Below the pieces are notes generated by a model. It was given only the letters and a program-made list of their open reading frames with translations. It was not told the origin of the DNA and ran no database searches. Positions 17,404 to 25,594 of a DNA stretch of 64,000 nt are shown one piece after another. The stretch lies in NCBI GenBank assembly GCA_016178705.1, contig JACOST010000028.1, positions 704,951-768,950 of the forward strand, given 5' to 3'. Source of the DNA: Deltaproteobacteria bacterium (GTDB lineage: Bacteria; Desulfobacterota; Binatia; HRBIN30; JACQVA1). The first letter of the stretch is position 1. Each line of letters starts with the position of its first letter. The position numbers were made by a program, and so were the translations under genes.

Positions 17404-18888
17404 ATGGAACCTATCGTCTTGATTCACGGATACAGCGCCGAAAGCAAGGAGTCGACGCCGGCCGCTATAGCGAAGATCTACGGCACGCTGCCGGAGGCGT
17501 TGCGTGCGGCCTACGGCAGCGAGGCGGTTGTCGAGATCGACCTGAGCCGCTACGTGTCGCTTGAAGACGGCGTCACGCTCGACGACATCTCGCGCGCACT
17601 CGACCGAGCACTGACCACGGACTTTGCACACCTCGTGCCCGGTCCGTTTCACGTCATCACGCACAGCACGGGAGCACTCGTGATTCGCAACTGGATTCGC
17701 ATGGCAGGCCGTAAGCCGTCGCCGATCCGCAACTTGATTCACTTGGCCGGTGCGCACCTCGGCAGCGGCTGGGCGCATATTGGAAAGGGGCAGCTCGCAA
17801 AGTGGGCGCGGATGGTGTTTCAGGCGGGTGCCGAGCGCGGGGTCCAGGTACTCGACGCGCTCGAATTTGGATCGGATCGCACACTCGATCTCCATCTCCA
17901 CTTCTTGCACTCCGAAACGGCCATGGCGTCCGTCTATGGCGTCCGCGAATACAGCATCGTCGGCTCGCAACCCGCCGTCGAGTGGTACCCGATCCCGATT
18001 CGATATGCGAAGGAGGATGGTTCCGATGGCGTGGTGCGCGTCGCGGCCAGCAATCTCAATATGCACTACTTGCGGTTCGGGCCGACCGCCGCCGCGCTAG
18101 CCCTTGCCTGGAAGGATGCGTCGGGAGAACTCGGCAAGCACCTGCGCCGGCGCGGCGCGCGGCAGAGTCTCTACGAGCTCAAGGACAGCTCCCTGCCCGG
18201 CGAAGGCGAGCGACCGGAGATTCCGTTCGCAATCCCCTACGAGTGTGCACACACCGGCAAGGATCTGGGTATTGTGGTGGGGACGCACCCGCGCGACCAA
18301 GTGCTCCGCCTCGTCCGCCAAGCGCTCGAAACCCCGGCCGCTGAGTGGAGCAGCCGTGTCGCGGACTTCCGCACTGAACTCGATGCGACCTATCAGAAGG
18401 TTCTCACACAGCAGGCGCCGTCATGGTGGAAGAAGTGGATCGAGGAGCCGCGCGCTCAGTACGACCGGCACGCACAATTGATTTTTCGCATCCGCGATCA
18501 GGATGGACGACCGGTGTTGCACCACGACATCTTTCTCGATTCGGTGCAGGGCAAGGGCGATCCGTCGCTTCCAGTGGGCAGTCTGTTCGAAGATAAACAC
18601 GTGAACGAAACGTCGCCCCACATCATCGCGTTCTATCTGCGCGCCGACGCCTTCTCCGCTTCCGACGAGACGTGGGTGCCGCGGATCCCTCAAGTCAACG
18701 GTTGCTTCTTTGAAGTGACCGCCACCGAGCCCGAGACGGACGAGGTGCTCTATCTGCCGATGCGATTTGAATTCAGCAAGGATGACTTGATCGGGTGGGT
18801 GCGGGGGCATCGCACGACTATTGTCGACGTGGAACTGTTGCGCCTGCCCTCGCCGAATGTCTACCGTATGGTCCGCTTCGCGGGATAG
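17404..18888 (+). CDS. Lipase-like alpha/beta hydrolase with extra C-terminal domain
   Basis: A 494-residue protein. It opens with EPIVLIHGYSAES (oxyanion hole), and FHVITHSTGALVIRNWI near residue 88 is the GxSxG-type elbow with His-Ser-Thr-Gly around the nucleophile Ser. The hydrolase part spans about 1-260. The remaining 230 residues contain QLIFRIRDQDGRPVLHHDIFLDS and FEFSKDDLIGW, a beta-sandwich-like region I cannot name. GGTAGGAGCGG gives a good ribosome-binding site for ATG 17404. No signal peptide is seen. Activity on lipids or phospholipids is inference. Confidence 0.75.
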   Translation: MEPIVLIHGYSAESKESTPAAIAKIYGTLPEALRAAYGSEAVVEIDLSRYVSLEDGVTLDDISRALDRALTTDFAHLVPGPFHVITHSTGALVIRNWIRMAGRKPSPIRNLIHLAGAHLGSGWAHIGKGQLAKWARMVFQAGAERGVQVLDALEFGSDRTLDLHLHFLHSETAMASVYGVREYSIVGSQPAVEWYPIPIRYAKEDGSDGVVRVAASNLNMHYLRFGPTAAALALAWKDASGELGKHLRRRGARQSLYELKDSSLPGEGERPEIPFAIPYECAHTGKDLGIVVGTHPRDQVLRLVRQALETPAAEWSSRVADFRTELDATYQKVLTQQAPSWWKKWIEEPRAQYDRHAQLIFRIRDQDGRPVLHHDIFLDSVQGKGDPSLPVGSLFEDKHVNETSPHIIAFYLRADAFSASDETWVPRIPQVNGCFFEVTATEPETDEVLYLPMRFEFSKDDLIGWVRGHRTTIVDVELLRLPSPNVYRMVRFAG

Positions 18889-18899
18889 CGCCGCCCACT

Positions 18900-19637
18900 T
18901 TAGAACCCAATGCGCCGCATCACGGCACGCGGGAGAAACCGAATTACCAGCATTACCCAGCGCCACATCGCCGGGGCGAAGACCACCGGCGTGCCGCGAT
19001 CGATGGCTTTGAGAACCGTCCGCGCGACCGCTTCGGGTTCACCGGCGAACGGGGGCGGGGGCAGACCGGCGGTCATGGCAGTTTTGACGAAGCCGGGTTT
19101 CACCAAGACGACGCGCAAGCCGTGCGCATGGAACTTGTGATCGAGTCCGTTCAGATAGTGTGACAGCCCCGCCTTGGCGGCACCATAGAGGATCACCGGC
19201 TTGCGCGCGCGTTCGCCGGCGACCGAGCTGAACACGCACAACGTGCCGCCACCGGCGGCGAGCAATCGCGTGCGGGCCGCCTCGCAGAAGTGAATCGTGT
19301 TGGTGAAGTCGGCGGTGAGCACTCGATCGCGCAGCGCAGTGTCGCGCTCCAACTCGTCTTCGCCGGCGAACAGGCCGGCGGTGACGACGACCGTGTCGAA
19401 GCCGCCGAGCGTGGTGCTCGCTTGATCGAGCGCGGGTGCAAAGGTCTCGGGCTTGAGCAAATCGCAGTACGCCGTGCCGACCTCGCCGCGCGCACCGTGA
19501 ATCTGCAAGTCGGCGGCACTGCGCGCGAGATCATCAATGTTGCGGCCAAGCAGGAACAGATCGTCGCCGCGTTGAGCCATCAGGCGGGCGAGCGCGCGGC
19601 CCATCCCCTGGGTCGCGCCGAAGCAAACAATTTTCAC
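18900..19637 (-). CDS. dprE2: Short-chain dehydrogenase, DprE2-like (decaprenylphosphoryl-2-keto-erythropentose reductase family)
   Basis: A 245-residue SDR: KIVCFGATQGMGRALA at the N-terminus (TGxxxGxG variant, NAD(P) binding), VVVTAGLFAG, then Ser in CVFSSVAGERARKPVILYGAAKAGL with the catalytic YxxxK. It starts with GTG at 19637, overlapping by 4 bases the stop of the upstream DprE1-like oxidase, a translationally coupled pair as in mycobacteria. Together the two enzymes would epimerise polyprenyl-phospho-ribose to the arabinose form, the donor for cell-surface arabinan. The pairing is the main evidence; the SDR alone would not be specific. Confidence 0.75.
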   Translation of the reverse strand: MKIVCFGATQGMGRALARLMAQRGDDLFLLGRNIDDLARSAADLQIHGARGEVGTAYCDLLKPETFAPALDQASTTLGGFDTVVVTAGLFAGEDELERDTALRDRVLTADFTNTIHFCEAARTRLLAAGGGTLCVFSSVAGERARKPVILYGAAKAGLSHYLNGLDHKFHAHGLRVVLVKPGFVKTAMTAGLPPPPFAGEPEAVARTVLKAIDRGTPVVFAPAMWRWVMLVIRFLPRAVMRRIGF

Positions 19638-21040
19638 GGAGTGTCACCGAACACGCGCACCGACTGCGCGCTGCGCAGCGTGCCGTGCGGATCCCACTGA
19701 CGGCGGACGCGTTGCCACGCTTCGAGGCGCGGCTCCATGCGGCGAAAATCCTCCGCGCGGGTGAAGGCGTCCTTGGCGAGGTACACGCGTCCGCCTCCGG
19801 CGATCACCACTTCGTTGAGCGCGTCGACCAACGCTTGGGTCTGCGCACTCACGGGCATATCGATGGCATACGAAATACCCGGCTTCGGAAACGACAGCAT
19901 GCCTTTGCCCTCGGCGCCGCAGTCCTTGATGACCACCACGAACGACGGCGCGCGCCAACGGCGCAGGACGTCGAGCAGACGATGGTGCGCCGCGTAGCCG
20001 TCAGTCGTTGGAAGCAGGCACTGGTACTGAGTAAACCCGCGTCGACCGTAGAGGCGGTTCCAATCGCGGACGATGTCGAGCGGGTAGAAGAAGCTCTCCG
20101 GATGCACGATGCCGTGCGGCGGGCGCGCCGACATTGCGGCGTACACGAAGCGGTTGAACAGTCGACCCATCCACGGTTGCAGAAACCAATCTGGGAACAC
20201 GGGTGGAACCGGCACCGGCTCGCGGAAGCGCGGCAGCCGCGGCGGCGCCTCACTCGGCTCGGCCCAGCGGCCTTTGTTGAGCAAGCCGCGGCCCATGCGC
20301 GGGCCGAAGTCGAGAAAGTCGGCCCAACTCACTGTCAGTGGCCACTTGGTGCTCGCGGCGCGCACGGCGTCGAGCAACGCGTCGAACGTCGGACAAACTT
20401 CAGTCTCCTGCCAGATCCACGGCGACGGGATGCGTCGCATGCGGAACTCGACCTCGAGAATGTGACCGGTCAGCCCCATGCCGCCCAGGGTTGCGCGGAA
20501 CAGCTCGGGCTCTTGGGTGTCGGAGCATTCGACTACGCGTCCGTCGGCAACCCGCAAGAGCAGACGGGTCACGTGCTCGCCGAAGCAGCCGTCGACGTGA
20601 TGCATCTTGCCGTGCACGTCCGCCGCCACCATGCCGCCGAGCGTGACGAATTGCGTACCCGGTGTGACCGGGGTGAACCACCCGCGCGGCATCGACCATT
20701 GCTTCAGCGCCCGCAGCGACAGCCCCGCTTCGGCGCGAAGGATGCCGGTGGCGGGATCGAAGTGAAGCAGGCGATCCGCTAACACCGAGCCGGCCAGCAC
20801 ATCGCGTTCGACGGCGGGCAAGGACGCGTCGCCATACGATCGGCCGAGTCCGCGGCTGAGCGCGGCGCCGTCGGTGATCGCGGCAAGATCCGCGGAACGC
20901 CGCTCGCGCCCGCGTGCCACGGGATAGCGTCCCCAGCCGCTCAGTTCGGAGAGTGGAACCTCGGCAGTCGCTGGTGCCGTCGCTGGCTCGCGCTGGGTCT
21001 CGGCTTGGCGGTCGCGGATCGAAGTGACGCGCGCGGTCAT
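19634..21040 (-). CDS. dprE1: FAD-dependent oxidase, DprE1-like (decaprenylphosphoryl-ribose 2'-oxidase family)
   Basis: A 468-residue FAD-binding oxidoreductase of the vanillyl-alcohol-oxidase fold, from ATG 21040. Features: LSGWGRYPVARG, RGLGRSYGDASLP, TPGTQFVTLGGMVAADVHGKMHHVDGCFGEHV (FAD-binding core, including the HVDG segment), FRATLGGMGLTGHIL, and a C-terminal substrate domain with FYPLDIVRDWNRLYGRRGFTQYQC and KDCGAEGKGMLSFP. Length and motif order match DprE1. Downstream, overlapping by 4 bases, is the SDR partner. The conserved cysteine targeted by benzothiazinones in mycobacteria needs an alignment to place, although a Cys occurs in the QYQC segment. Confidence 0.82.
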   Translation of the reverse strand: MTARVTSIRDRQAETQREPATAPATAEVPLSELSGWGRYPVARGRERRSADLAAITDGAALSRGLGRSYGDASLPAVERDVLAGSVLADRLLHFDPATGILRAEAGLSLRALKQWSMPRGWFTPVTPGTQFVTLGGMVAADVHGKMHHVDGCFGEHVTRLLLRVADGRVVECSDTQEPELFRATLGGMGLTGHILEVEFRMRRIPSPWIWQETEVCPTFDALLDAVRAASTKWPLTVSWADFLDFGPRMGRGLLNKGRWAEPSEAPPRLPRFREPVPVPPVFPDWFLQPWMGRLFNRFVYAAMSARPPHGIVHPESFFYPLDIVRDWNRLYGRRGFTQYQCLLPTTDGYAAHHRLLDVLRRWRAPSFVVVIKDCGAEGKGMLSFPKPGISYAIDMPVSAQTQALVDALNEVVIAGGGRVYLAKDAFTRAEDFRRMEPRLEAWQRVRRQWDPHGTLRSAQSVRVFGDTP

Positions 21041-21104
21041 GCCTGCACTAGATACCGAATCACTGCGTTGAGTGCCACTGGTTTGCAGCGTGTCCCCTCC
21101 GACC

Positions 21105-21185
21105 TGTAGGGGCGACGCATGCGTCGCCCGCGGATGACACGCGCTAGCACGAACAGCGGAGGACGATGCATGCATCGCCCCTACA
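21105..21185. repeat. REP-like inverted pair, family C
   Basis: TGTAGGGGCGACGCATGCGTCGCCC (21105-21129) and, inverted, GATGCATGCATCGCCCCTACA (21165-21185). Each unit is a palindrome around GCATGC, and the outer ends TGTAGGGGCGA/TCGCCCCTACA also pair. It lies in the 301-base gap between the dprE1-like start and the DUF35 gene. It resembles the other TAGGG-headed repeats in this window but has its own core. No matching RAYT is present. Confidence 0.65.
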
Positions 21186-21222
21186 TCGGAGAACGCCCAA
21201 GGGAGACAGGTCGGCCCCCTTC

Positions 21223-21242
21223 TTGACTAACAAACGTTCATT
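21223..21242 (+). promoter_or_regulatory. Putative -35/TetR-type operator in front of the DUF35/thiolase cluster
   Basis: TTGACTAACAAACGTTCATT matches the minus-strand stretch at 3242-3223 at 17 of 20 positions. It begins with a -35-like TTGACT, and a GATACA 16 bases later is a plausible -10. The right half-site is less symmetric than in the P450 copy. The ATG of the first gene is 119 bases downstream of the TTGACT. A TetR-family gene at 26994 in the same cluster is the natural candidate regulator. No function has been shown; this is pattern matching. Confidence 0.55.
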
Positions 21243-21341
21243 GGGATACAGGCTCGCGAGTTTCATGAAGCTGCGAAGAGTCATCGGTCCCGCCGCCGGC
21301 GTGTTGTTGGGCGGAGCGAGGGACGAATCATTGGAGAGCGC

Positions 21342-21836
21342 ATGAGCACTGCAACCCGCGAATCGTCCCACGAATCATCCCACGAATCGTCCATCGCGCC
21401 GCTGAGCCAGAAGCAAGTGATGGAGTTTCCCTACAAGCACTCGACCGGCGAAACCGTAGGCCGTTTTCTCGCCGGCCTGAAGTCGCAGAAAAAGATTTGG
21501 GGTCAGCGAGTGAGCGGCCAGGGTGTCGTCGTCCCGCCGACCGGATACTCAGAAATCGACGCGTCAGCCGGCGGCGAGTGGGTCGAGGTCAAAGAGACGG
21601 GGACAGTCACCGCCGTTGCCAAGGTGCACAAACCAGTTGACGCCTTGCACCCGTCGACGACGCCGTTTGCGTTCGTGCTGGTGAAGCTCGACGGCGCGGA
21701 CACAGCGCTCGCGCACATTGTGCGGGACGACCTCGCCAAGCTCCGCGTCGGTACGCGCGTGCAAGCGGTGTGGCAAGCGGACGATCAACGTTGCGGTTCG
21801 ATCCGCGACATCGACTGTTTTCGCGTGATCGCCTGA
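21342..21836 (+). CDS. DUF35 / OB-fold protein, lacking clear zinc cysteines
   Basis: A 164-residue protein, ATG at 21342 with TTGGAGAGCGC before it. FPYKHSTGETVGRFLAGLKSQKKIWGQRV is the N-terminal helix and rubredoxin-like region of DUF35 proteins. The OB-fold follows with VEVKETGTVTAVAKVHKP and FAFVLVKLDGADTALAHIV. The usual zinc-ribbon cysteines (CxxC..CxxC) are missing: GQRVSGQGVVVPPTGY stands in their place. DUF35 proteins partner with thiolase-like proteins as acyl-CoA-binding subunits. The N-terminus carries a threefold ESSH repeat coded by near-identical 12-base units. Confidence 0.8.
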   Translation: MSTATRESSHESSHESSIAPLSQKQVMEFPYKHSTGETVGRFLAGLKSQKKIWGQRVSGQGVVVPPTGYSEIDASAGGEWVEVKETGTVTAVAKVHKPVDALHPSTTPFAFVLVKLDGADTALAHIVRDDLAKLRVGTRVQAVWQADDQRCGSIRDIDCFRVIA

Positions 21837-21856
21837 CGGATCAAGAGGGACCAATC

Positions 21857-22357
21857 ATGAACGAACCGCCGCAGGAACCCGTCAAGTACGTCGAATCCAA
21901 AGTCTACCTGCCGTACGACTACATCGCCGGCGACTACAAGGCGCGTTACCTGGCCGCGCTCAAGGACAAGCGCATCCTCGGCTCGAAGTGCTCGCAGACC
22001 GGCAAGGTGTTCGTTCCGCCGCTGATTTGTTCGCCGGAGAGCTTCGCGCCGTGCACCGAGTTCGTCGACGTTCCGGACCGCGGCGTCATTACCACCTTCT
22101 GCACGGTCAACATCCCGGTGATCGGTCGCGACATCGAGCTGCCGTACGTCGCCGCGTCGGTGGCGCTCGACGGCGCGGCAATTTCGATCTTCGCGCTGAT
22201 CCAAGAGTGCAAACCCGCCGACGTGCGCATGGGCATGCGGGTCGAGGCGGTGTGGAGACCCGATGGCGAGCGCCACGGCGATCACCAGGACATTCTCTAC
22301 TTCCGACCCACGGGCGAGCCGGACGAGCGGCCCGAGTCGTACATCAATCGACTGTGA
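21857..22357 (+). CDS. DUF35 / OB-fold protein with zinc-ribbon cysteines
   Basis: A 166-residue DUF35 protein, ATG 21857 after GAGGGACCAATC. The N-terminal helix YDYIAGDYKARYLAALKDKRILGSKCSQTGKVFVPP and the following PLICSPESFAPC give cysteines in the rubredoxin-like zinc-ribbon arrangement. The OB-fold contains FVDVPDRGVITTFCTVNIP and FALIQECKP. It sits 20 bases after the other DUF35 gene and 7 bases before the first thiolase-like gene. By analogy with ChsH2 and other DUF35 subunits it likely forms a complex with one of the two thiolase-like proteins and holds the CoA ester. Confidence 0.88.
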   Translation: MNEPPQEPVKYVESKVYLPYDYIAGDYKARYLAALKDKRILGSKCSQTGKVFVPPLICSPESFAPCTEFVDVPDRGVITTFCTVNIPVIGRDIELPYVAASVALDGAAISIFALIQECKPADVRMGMRVEAVWRPDGERHGDHQDILYFRPTGEPDERPESYINRL

Positions 22358-22364
22358 GACCAGC

Positions 22365-23486
22365 ATGAGTACCCTGCGCAACGTTGCCATCGTCGGCTTC
22401 GCGCAATTGCCGGTGGTCGCGCGCGACGAGCACCGCATCTCGACCGAGATGCTGTACCCGGTCGTGCGCCAAGCCCTGGCCGATTGCGGTGTCGAGCGCG
22501 ACGCCATCGACTACCAGATCGCCGGCTCCGTCGATTACATGGATGGGCGGCCGTTCGGCTTCGTCAGTGCCCTCGACGTGATGGGCTCGTGGCCGCCGCG
22601 CCAAGATCTCCATCTCGAAATGGACGCCGCGTTCTGCGCCTACTACGCGTGGCTGCGGATGCAAACGGGCGACTGCGACTCCGCACTCGTCGTCGGCCAT
22701 GGCAAGACGTCCGAAGGCGAGCCGGATCGCGTGCTGAATCTACAGCTCGATCCGTACTACCAAGCGCCGATTGGTCTCGACCCCACGTCGAGCTGTGCAC
22801 TGCAGGCGAGCGCGTACATGGCGCGCACGGGCGCGACCGACACCGACCTCGCTGCCATCGCCGCGCGCAACCGTGCCGCCGGCGCGCGCAATTCGGACAA
22901 CCAAGTGCGCAGCGCGGCCTCCGCGACCGAGTTGCAGAAAACGCCGTGGGCGGTCGAGCCGTTGCGCAAAGGCTATCTCCCGCCGGTGGGCGAAAGTGCG
23001 ACGTGCATGATCCTCGCGGCCGAAGGCAAAGCGGAGAAGCTGTGCGATCGCCCGGTGTGGATTCACGGCACGGATCATCGAACGGAGATGCAAACCCTCG
23101 GCGCCCGCGACCTCTCGCGCAGCGCCAGCGCGAAGTTGGCGGGTGAGAAGGCGCTGGCGATGGCCGGCTTGTCGCGGGCGAGCGACGCCGACGTGGTCGA
23201 ACTCTACGCCACCACGCCGGTCGAAGAACTGATCGTGTGCGAAGCTCTCGGGCTGGATGCGAAGGCGGCGCGCCCGGTGATCAATCCATCCGGTGGTCCG
23301 TTATGCGCTCACCCGATCATGAGTACTGGCCTTGTCCGCATGGGAGAAATTTTCCGTCAGCTCTCCGGACGCGCCGGCGACCGGGCGGTAGCCAACGCGC
23401 GGCGCGGCATCGCGCACGCAATGCAAGGGCATTGCTTGCAACAGAATTTGGTCTGGGTTCTCGGGACCGAGCGGAGGTGGTCATGA
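22365..23486 (+). CDS. Thiolase-like lipid-transfer (SCP2-thiolase-type) protein 1
   Basis: A 373-residue protein of the thiolase superfamily: STLRNVAIVGFAQLPV at the start, SALVVGHGKTSEG at the nucleophile-domain end, and C-terminal INPSGGPLCAHPIMSTGLVRMGEIFRQLSG. The usual nucleophile motif (ACASG or similar) is not recognisable before TGDCDSALVVG, so ordinary thiolysis is doubtful. In bacterial steroid degraders, Ltp2-type members with DUF35 partners act as retro-aldolases instead. ATG 22365 is 7 bases after the DUF35 stop. It overlaps the next thiolase-like gene by 4 bases (ATGA). Confidence 0.85.
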   Translation: MSTLRNVAIVGFAQLPVVARDEHRISTEMLYPVVRQALADCGVERDAIDYQIAGSVDYMDGRPFGFVSALDVMGSWPPRQDLHLEMDAAFCAYYAWLRMQTGDCDSALVVGHGKTSEGEPDRVLNLQLDPYYQAPIGLDPTSSCALQASAYMARTGATDTDLAAIAARNRAAGARNSDNQVRSAASATELQKTPWAVEPLRKGYLPPVGESATCMILAAEGKAEKLCDRPVWIHGTDHRTEMQTLGARDLSRSASAKLAGEKALAMAGLSRASDADVVELYATTPVEELIVCEALGLDAKAARPVINPSGGPLCAHPIMSTGLVRMGEIFRQLSGRAGDRAVANARRGIAHAMQGHCLQQNLVWVLGTERRWS

Positions 23487-24634
23487 AGCGCCCGGTCGCA
23501 GTGGTCGGGGTCGGGCAGACCCATCACACGACGCGCCGCTCCGATGTGAACATCGCGGGCTTGGTGCGCGAGGCCGTCGATCTGGCGTTGCGCGATGCCG
23601 GGCTCGAACACAAGGACATCGACGCGATCGTCATCGGCAAGGCGCCGGACATGCTCGAAGGCGTGGCGCAGCCGGAGCAGTTTCTCGCCAGCGCCGTTGG
23701 CGCGCACATGAAGCCGATGCTGCGCGTGCACACAGCCGGATCAGTCGGCGCATCGACCGCGCTCACCGCGGTGACGCACGTGGCATCCGGACTGTACGAT
23801 CGCGTGCTCACCATCGCCTTCGAAAAGCAGTCGGAAGGCAACGCGATGTGGGCGCTGTCGCCGAACATGCCGTTCGTCGCGCCGCTGGTCGCCGGCGCCG
23901 GCGGGTTCTTCGCGCCGTATTGTCGCGCGTACATCGCCAAGACGAACTGCCCGCCGCACATTGGCCCGATGGTGGCCGCCAACGCGCGCGACAACGCCAC
24001 GCGCAACGAGTACGCGCACCTTCGCGAGCCGATGACGGTCGACGACGTGCTGAATTCGCCGATGCTGTGGGACCCCATCCGCTTCGGCGAAACCTGTCCG
24101 TCGTCGGACGGCGCGATCGCGATGGTGGTGGCGTCGGAGGCGACTGCGAAGAAGGGCCCGCGCAAGCCGGCGTGGATCAAGTCGGGGTACTCGTACGCGG
24201 AGGCGATGTGGGTGCCGGGGCGCGATCAAGTCAGTCCGCGCGCCGGCCGGGTGTGTTCGCAGGCGGTCTACGACAAGGCCGGCATCACCGATCCGTGGAA
24301 TCAGATCGACGTGGCCGAGATCTACGTACCGTTCGCCTGGTTCGAACCGATGTGGCTCGAGAACCTCGGATTCTGTGCGGTCGGCGAAGGCTGGAAGATC
24401 GTCGATCGTGGCGAGCAGAAGTTCGGGGCGCACTTGCCGATCAATCCCTCCGGCGGGGTGTTGTGTTCGAATCCGATCGGCGCGTCGGGGATGATTCGAT
24501 TGGGCGAAGCCGCGCTACAGGTGATGGGCCGCGCCGGCGCGCATCAAGTCGAGGGCGCCAAGACCGCGCTCGGTCACGCCTACGGCGGCGGCGCGCAATA
24601 CTTCGCGATGTGGATCGTCAGCAGCGAGCTGTAG
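23483..24634 (+). CDS. Thiolase-like lipid-transfer (SCP2-thiolase-type) protein 2
   Basis: A 383-residue thiolase-superfamily protein: KRPVAVVGVGQTHH at the start, a core segment VHTAGSVGASTALTAVTHVASG in which Gly86 stands where the nucleophile Cys belongs, and C-terminal INPSGGVLCSNPIGASGMIRLGEAALQVMGRAG. A HP-to-NP change is also visible in the C-terminal loop that normally supplies a catalytic His. It therefore cannot be a classical thiolase. A lyase or aldolase role with DUF35 partners fits better, by analogy with Ltp2/ChsH2. Its ATG overlaps the stop of the preceding thiolase-like gene, and GGAGG lies just upstream. Confidence 0.88.
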   Translation: MKRPVAVVGVGQTHHTTRRSDVNIAGLVREAVDLALRDAGLEHKDIDAIVIGKAPDMLEGVAQPEQFLASAVGAHMKPMLRVHTAGSVGASTALTAVTHVASGLYDRVLTIAFEKQSEGNAMWALSPNMPFVAPLVAGAGGFFAPYCRAYIAKTNCPPHIGPMVAANARDNATRNEYAHLREPMTVDDVLNSPMLWDPIRFGETCPSSDGAIAMVVASEATAKKGPRKPAWIKSGYSYAEAMWVPGRDQVSPRAGRVCSQAVYDKAGITDPWNQIDVAEIYVPFAWFEPMWLENLGFCAVGEGWKIVDRGEQKFGAHLPINPSGGVLCSNPIGASGMIRLGEAALQVMGRAGAHQVEGAKTALGHAYGGGAQYFAMWIVSSEL

Positions 24635-24696
24635 AAAGCAGTAGGCGGTCGGCAGGGGGCGGTAGGCAGCAACCCCGCCTTCCCCAAAAAACAATC

Positions 24697-24717
24697 GTAG
24701 GGTGGGCATCGCCCACC
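24697..24717. repeat. Orphan REP unit, family B
   Basis: GTAGGGTGGGCATCGCCCACC, a palindromic REP whose closest relatives flank the RAYT at 60298-60870, about 36 kb away. It differs only at the centre. Upstream, 24640-24670 carries short tandem variants of GTAGGCGGTCGGCAG. It lies between the second thiolase-like gene and the enoyl-CoA hydratase gene. Confidence 0.7.
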
Positions 24718-24738
24718 AATTGATTGATGAGGAGTGAA

Positions 24739-25551
24739 ATGTCTGAGCCAGCAATCTTGTACGAGAAGCGCGACGGCATTGCTGTCGTGACGATGAATCG
24801 TCCGGAATTTCGCAACGCGATCAATCCCGAGATGTTGTGCCGCCTCGCCGATGCGTGGCAGGACATCAACGACGATCCGACCGTGCGCGTCGCCATTCTC
24901 ACCGGCGCTGGCGACAAGGCCTTCTGCGCCGGCGCCGATCTCGATCGCCTCGTGCGCATGATGCAGGGCTTGCGTCCGCCCGAGAGCGAGTACGACGAAC
25001 GTCTCAAGAACGACGTCAGCATCATCTACAAGGGGTTGTTGCGAAACTACCGCGTCACCAAGCCGCTGATCGCCGCGGTGCGCGGCTTCTGCGTTGCCGG
25101 GGGCACCGAGCTGCTCACCACCACCGACATTCGGATCGCCGGCGACGATGCTCGCTTCGGTCTCGCCGAGGTGAAGTGGAGCCTGTTCCCGATGGGTGGC
25201 TCGACCGTGCGCTTACCGCGGCAGATCTCGTACTGCAACGCGATGGAGATCCTGCTCACCGGCGAGCAACTCTCCGCCGAGCGCGCGCTGCAGATGGGAT
25301 TGATCAATAAGGTCGTCGCACCCGAGCAAGTCATGCCGGAAGCGCTGCGCTACGCCCGCATCATGAATGAGGCGGGCCCGCTCGCCGTCCAAGCCGTGAA
25401 GCGCTCGGTGGTGGAAGGGATCGGCCTCTCGCCGGAACAGGCTTTGGAGAAGGAACTCGAGATCGGCATCCCGGTCTCGATGTCGGAAGATTGTCGCGAA
25501 GGCACCAAGGCCTTCAAGGAAAAACGCAAGCCGATTTTCAAGGGACGGTGA
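24739..25551 (+). CDS. Enoyl-CoA hydratase/isomerase family protein
   Basis: A 270-residue crotonase-superfamily protein, ATG 24739 after GATGAGGAGTGAA. The CoA-binding and oxyanion-hole segments are typical: VVTMNRPEFRNAINPEM, KAFCAGADLDRLV and VRGFCVAGGTELLTTTDIRIA. The region AEVKWSLFPMGGSTVRLPR replaces the usual EVxxGLxP-GG motif: the first Glu is present but the second catalytic Glu position is not obvious. Hydratase, isomerase or another acyl-CoA reaction are all possible. It follows the DUF35/thiolase block and probably belongs to the same pathway. Confidence 0.9.
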   Translation: MSEPAILYEKRDGIAVVTMNRPEFRNAINPEMLCRLADAWQDINDDPTVRVAILTGAGDKAFCAGADLDRLVRMMQGLRPPESEYDERLKNDVSIIYKGLLRNYRVTKPLIAAVRGFCVAGGTELLTTTDIRIAGDDARFGLAEVKWSLFPMGGSTVRLPRQISYCNAMEILLTGEQLSAERALQMGLINKVVAPEQVMPEALRYARIMNEAGPLAVQAVKRSVVEGIGLSPEQALEKELEIGIPVSMSEDCREGTKAFKEKRKPIFKGR

Positions 25552-25594
25552 AACGTCCACACCCAAATCGACTCGCCACGAACTGAGGTACCGC

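Noticed and set aside
21265-21345. 26-codon frame (MKLRRVIG...) ending ATGA over the DUF35 start, a possible leader peptide
   Set aside because: No ribosome-binding site before its ATG and no attenuator-like hairpins or runs of a regulatory codon; the overlap may be chance.
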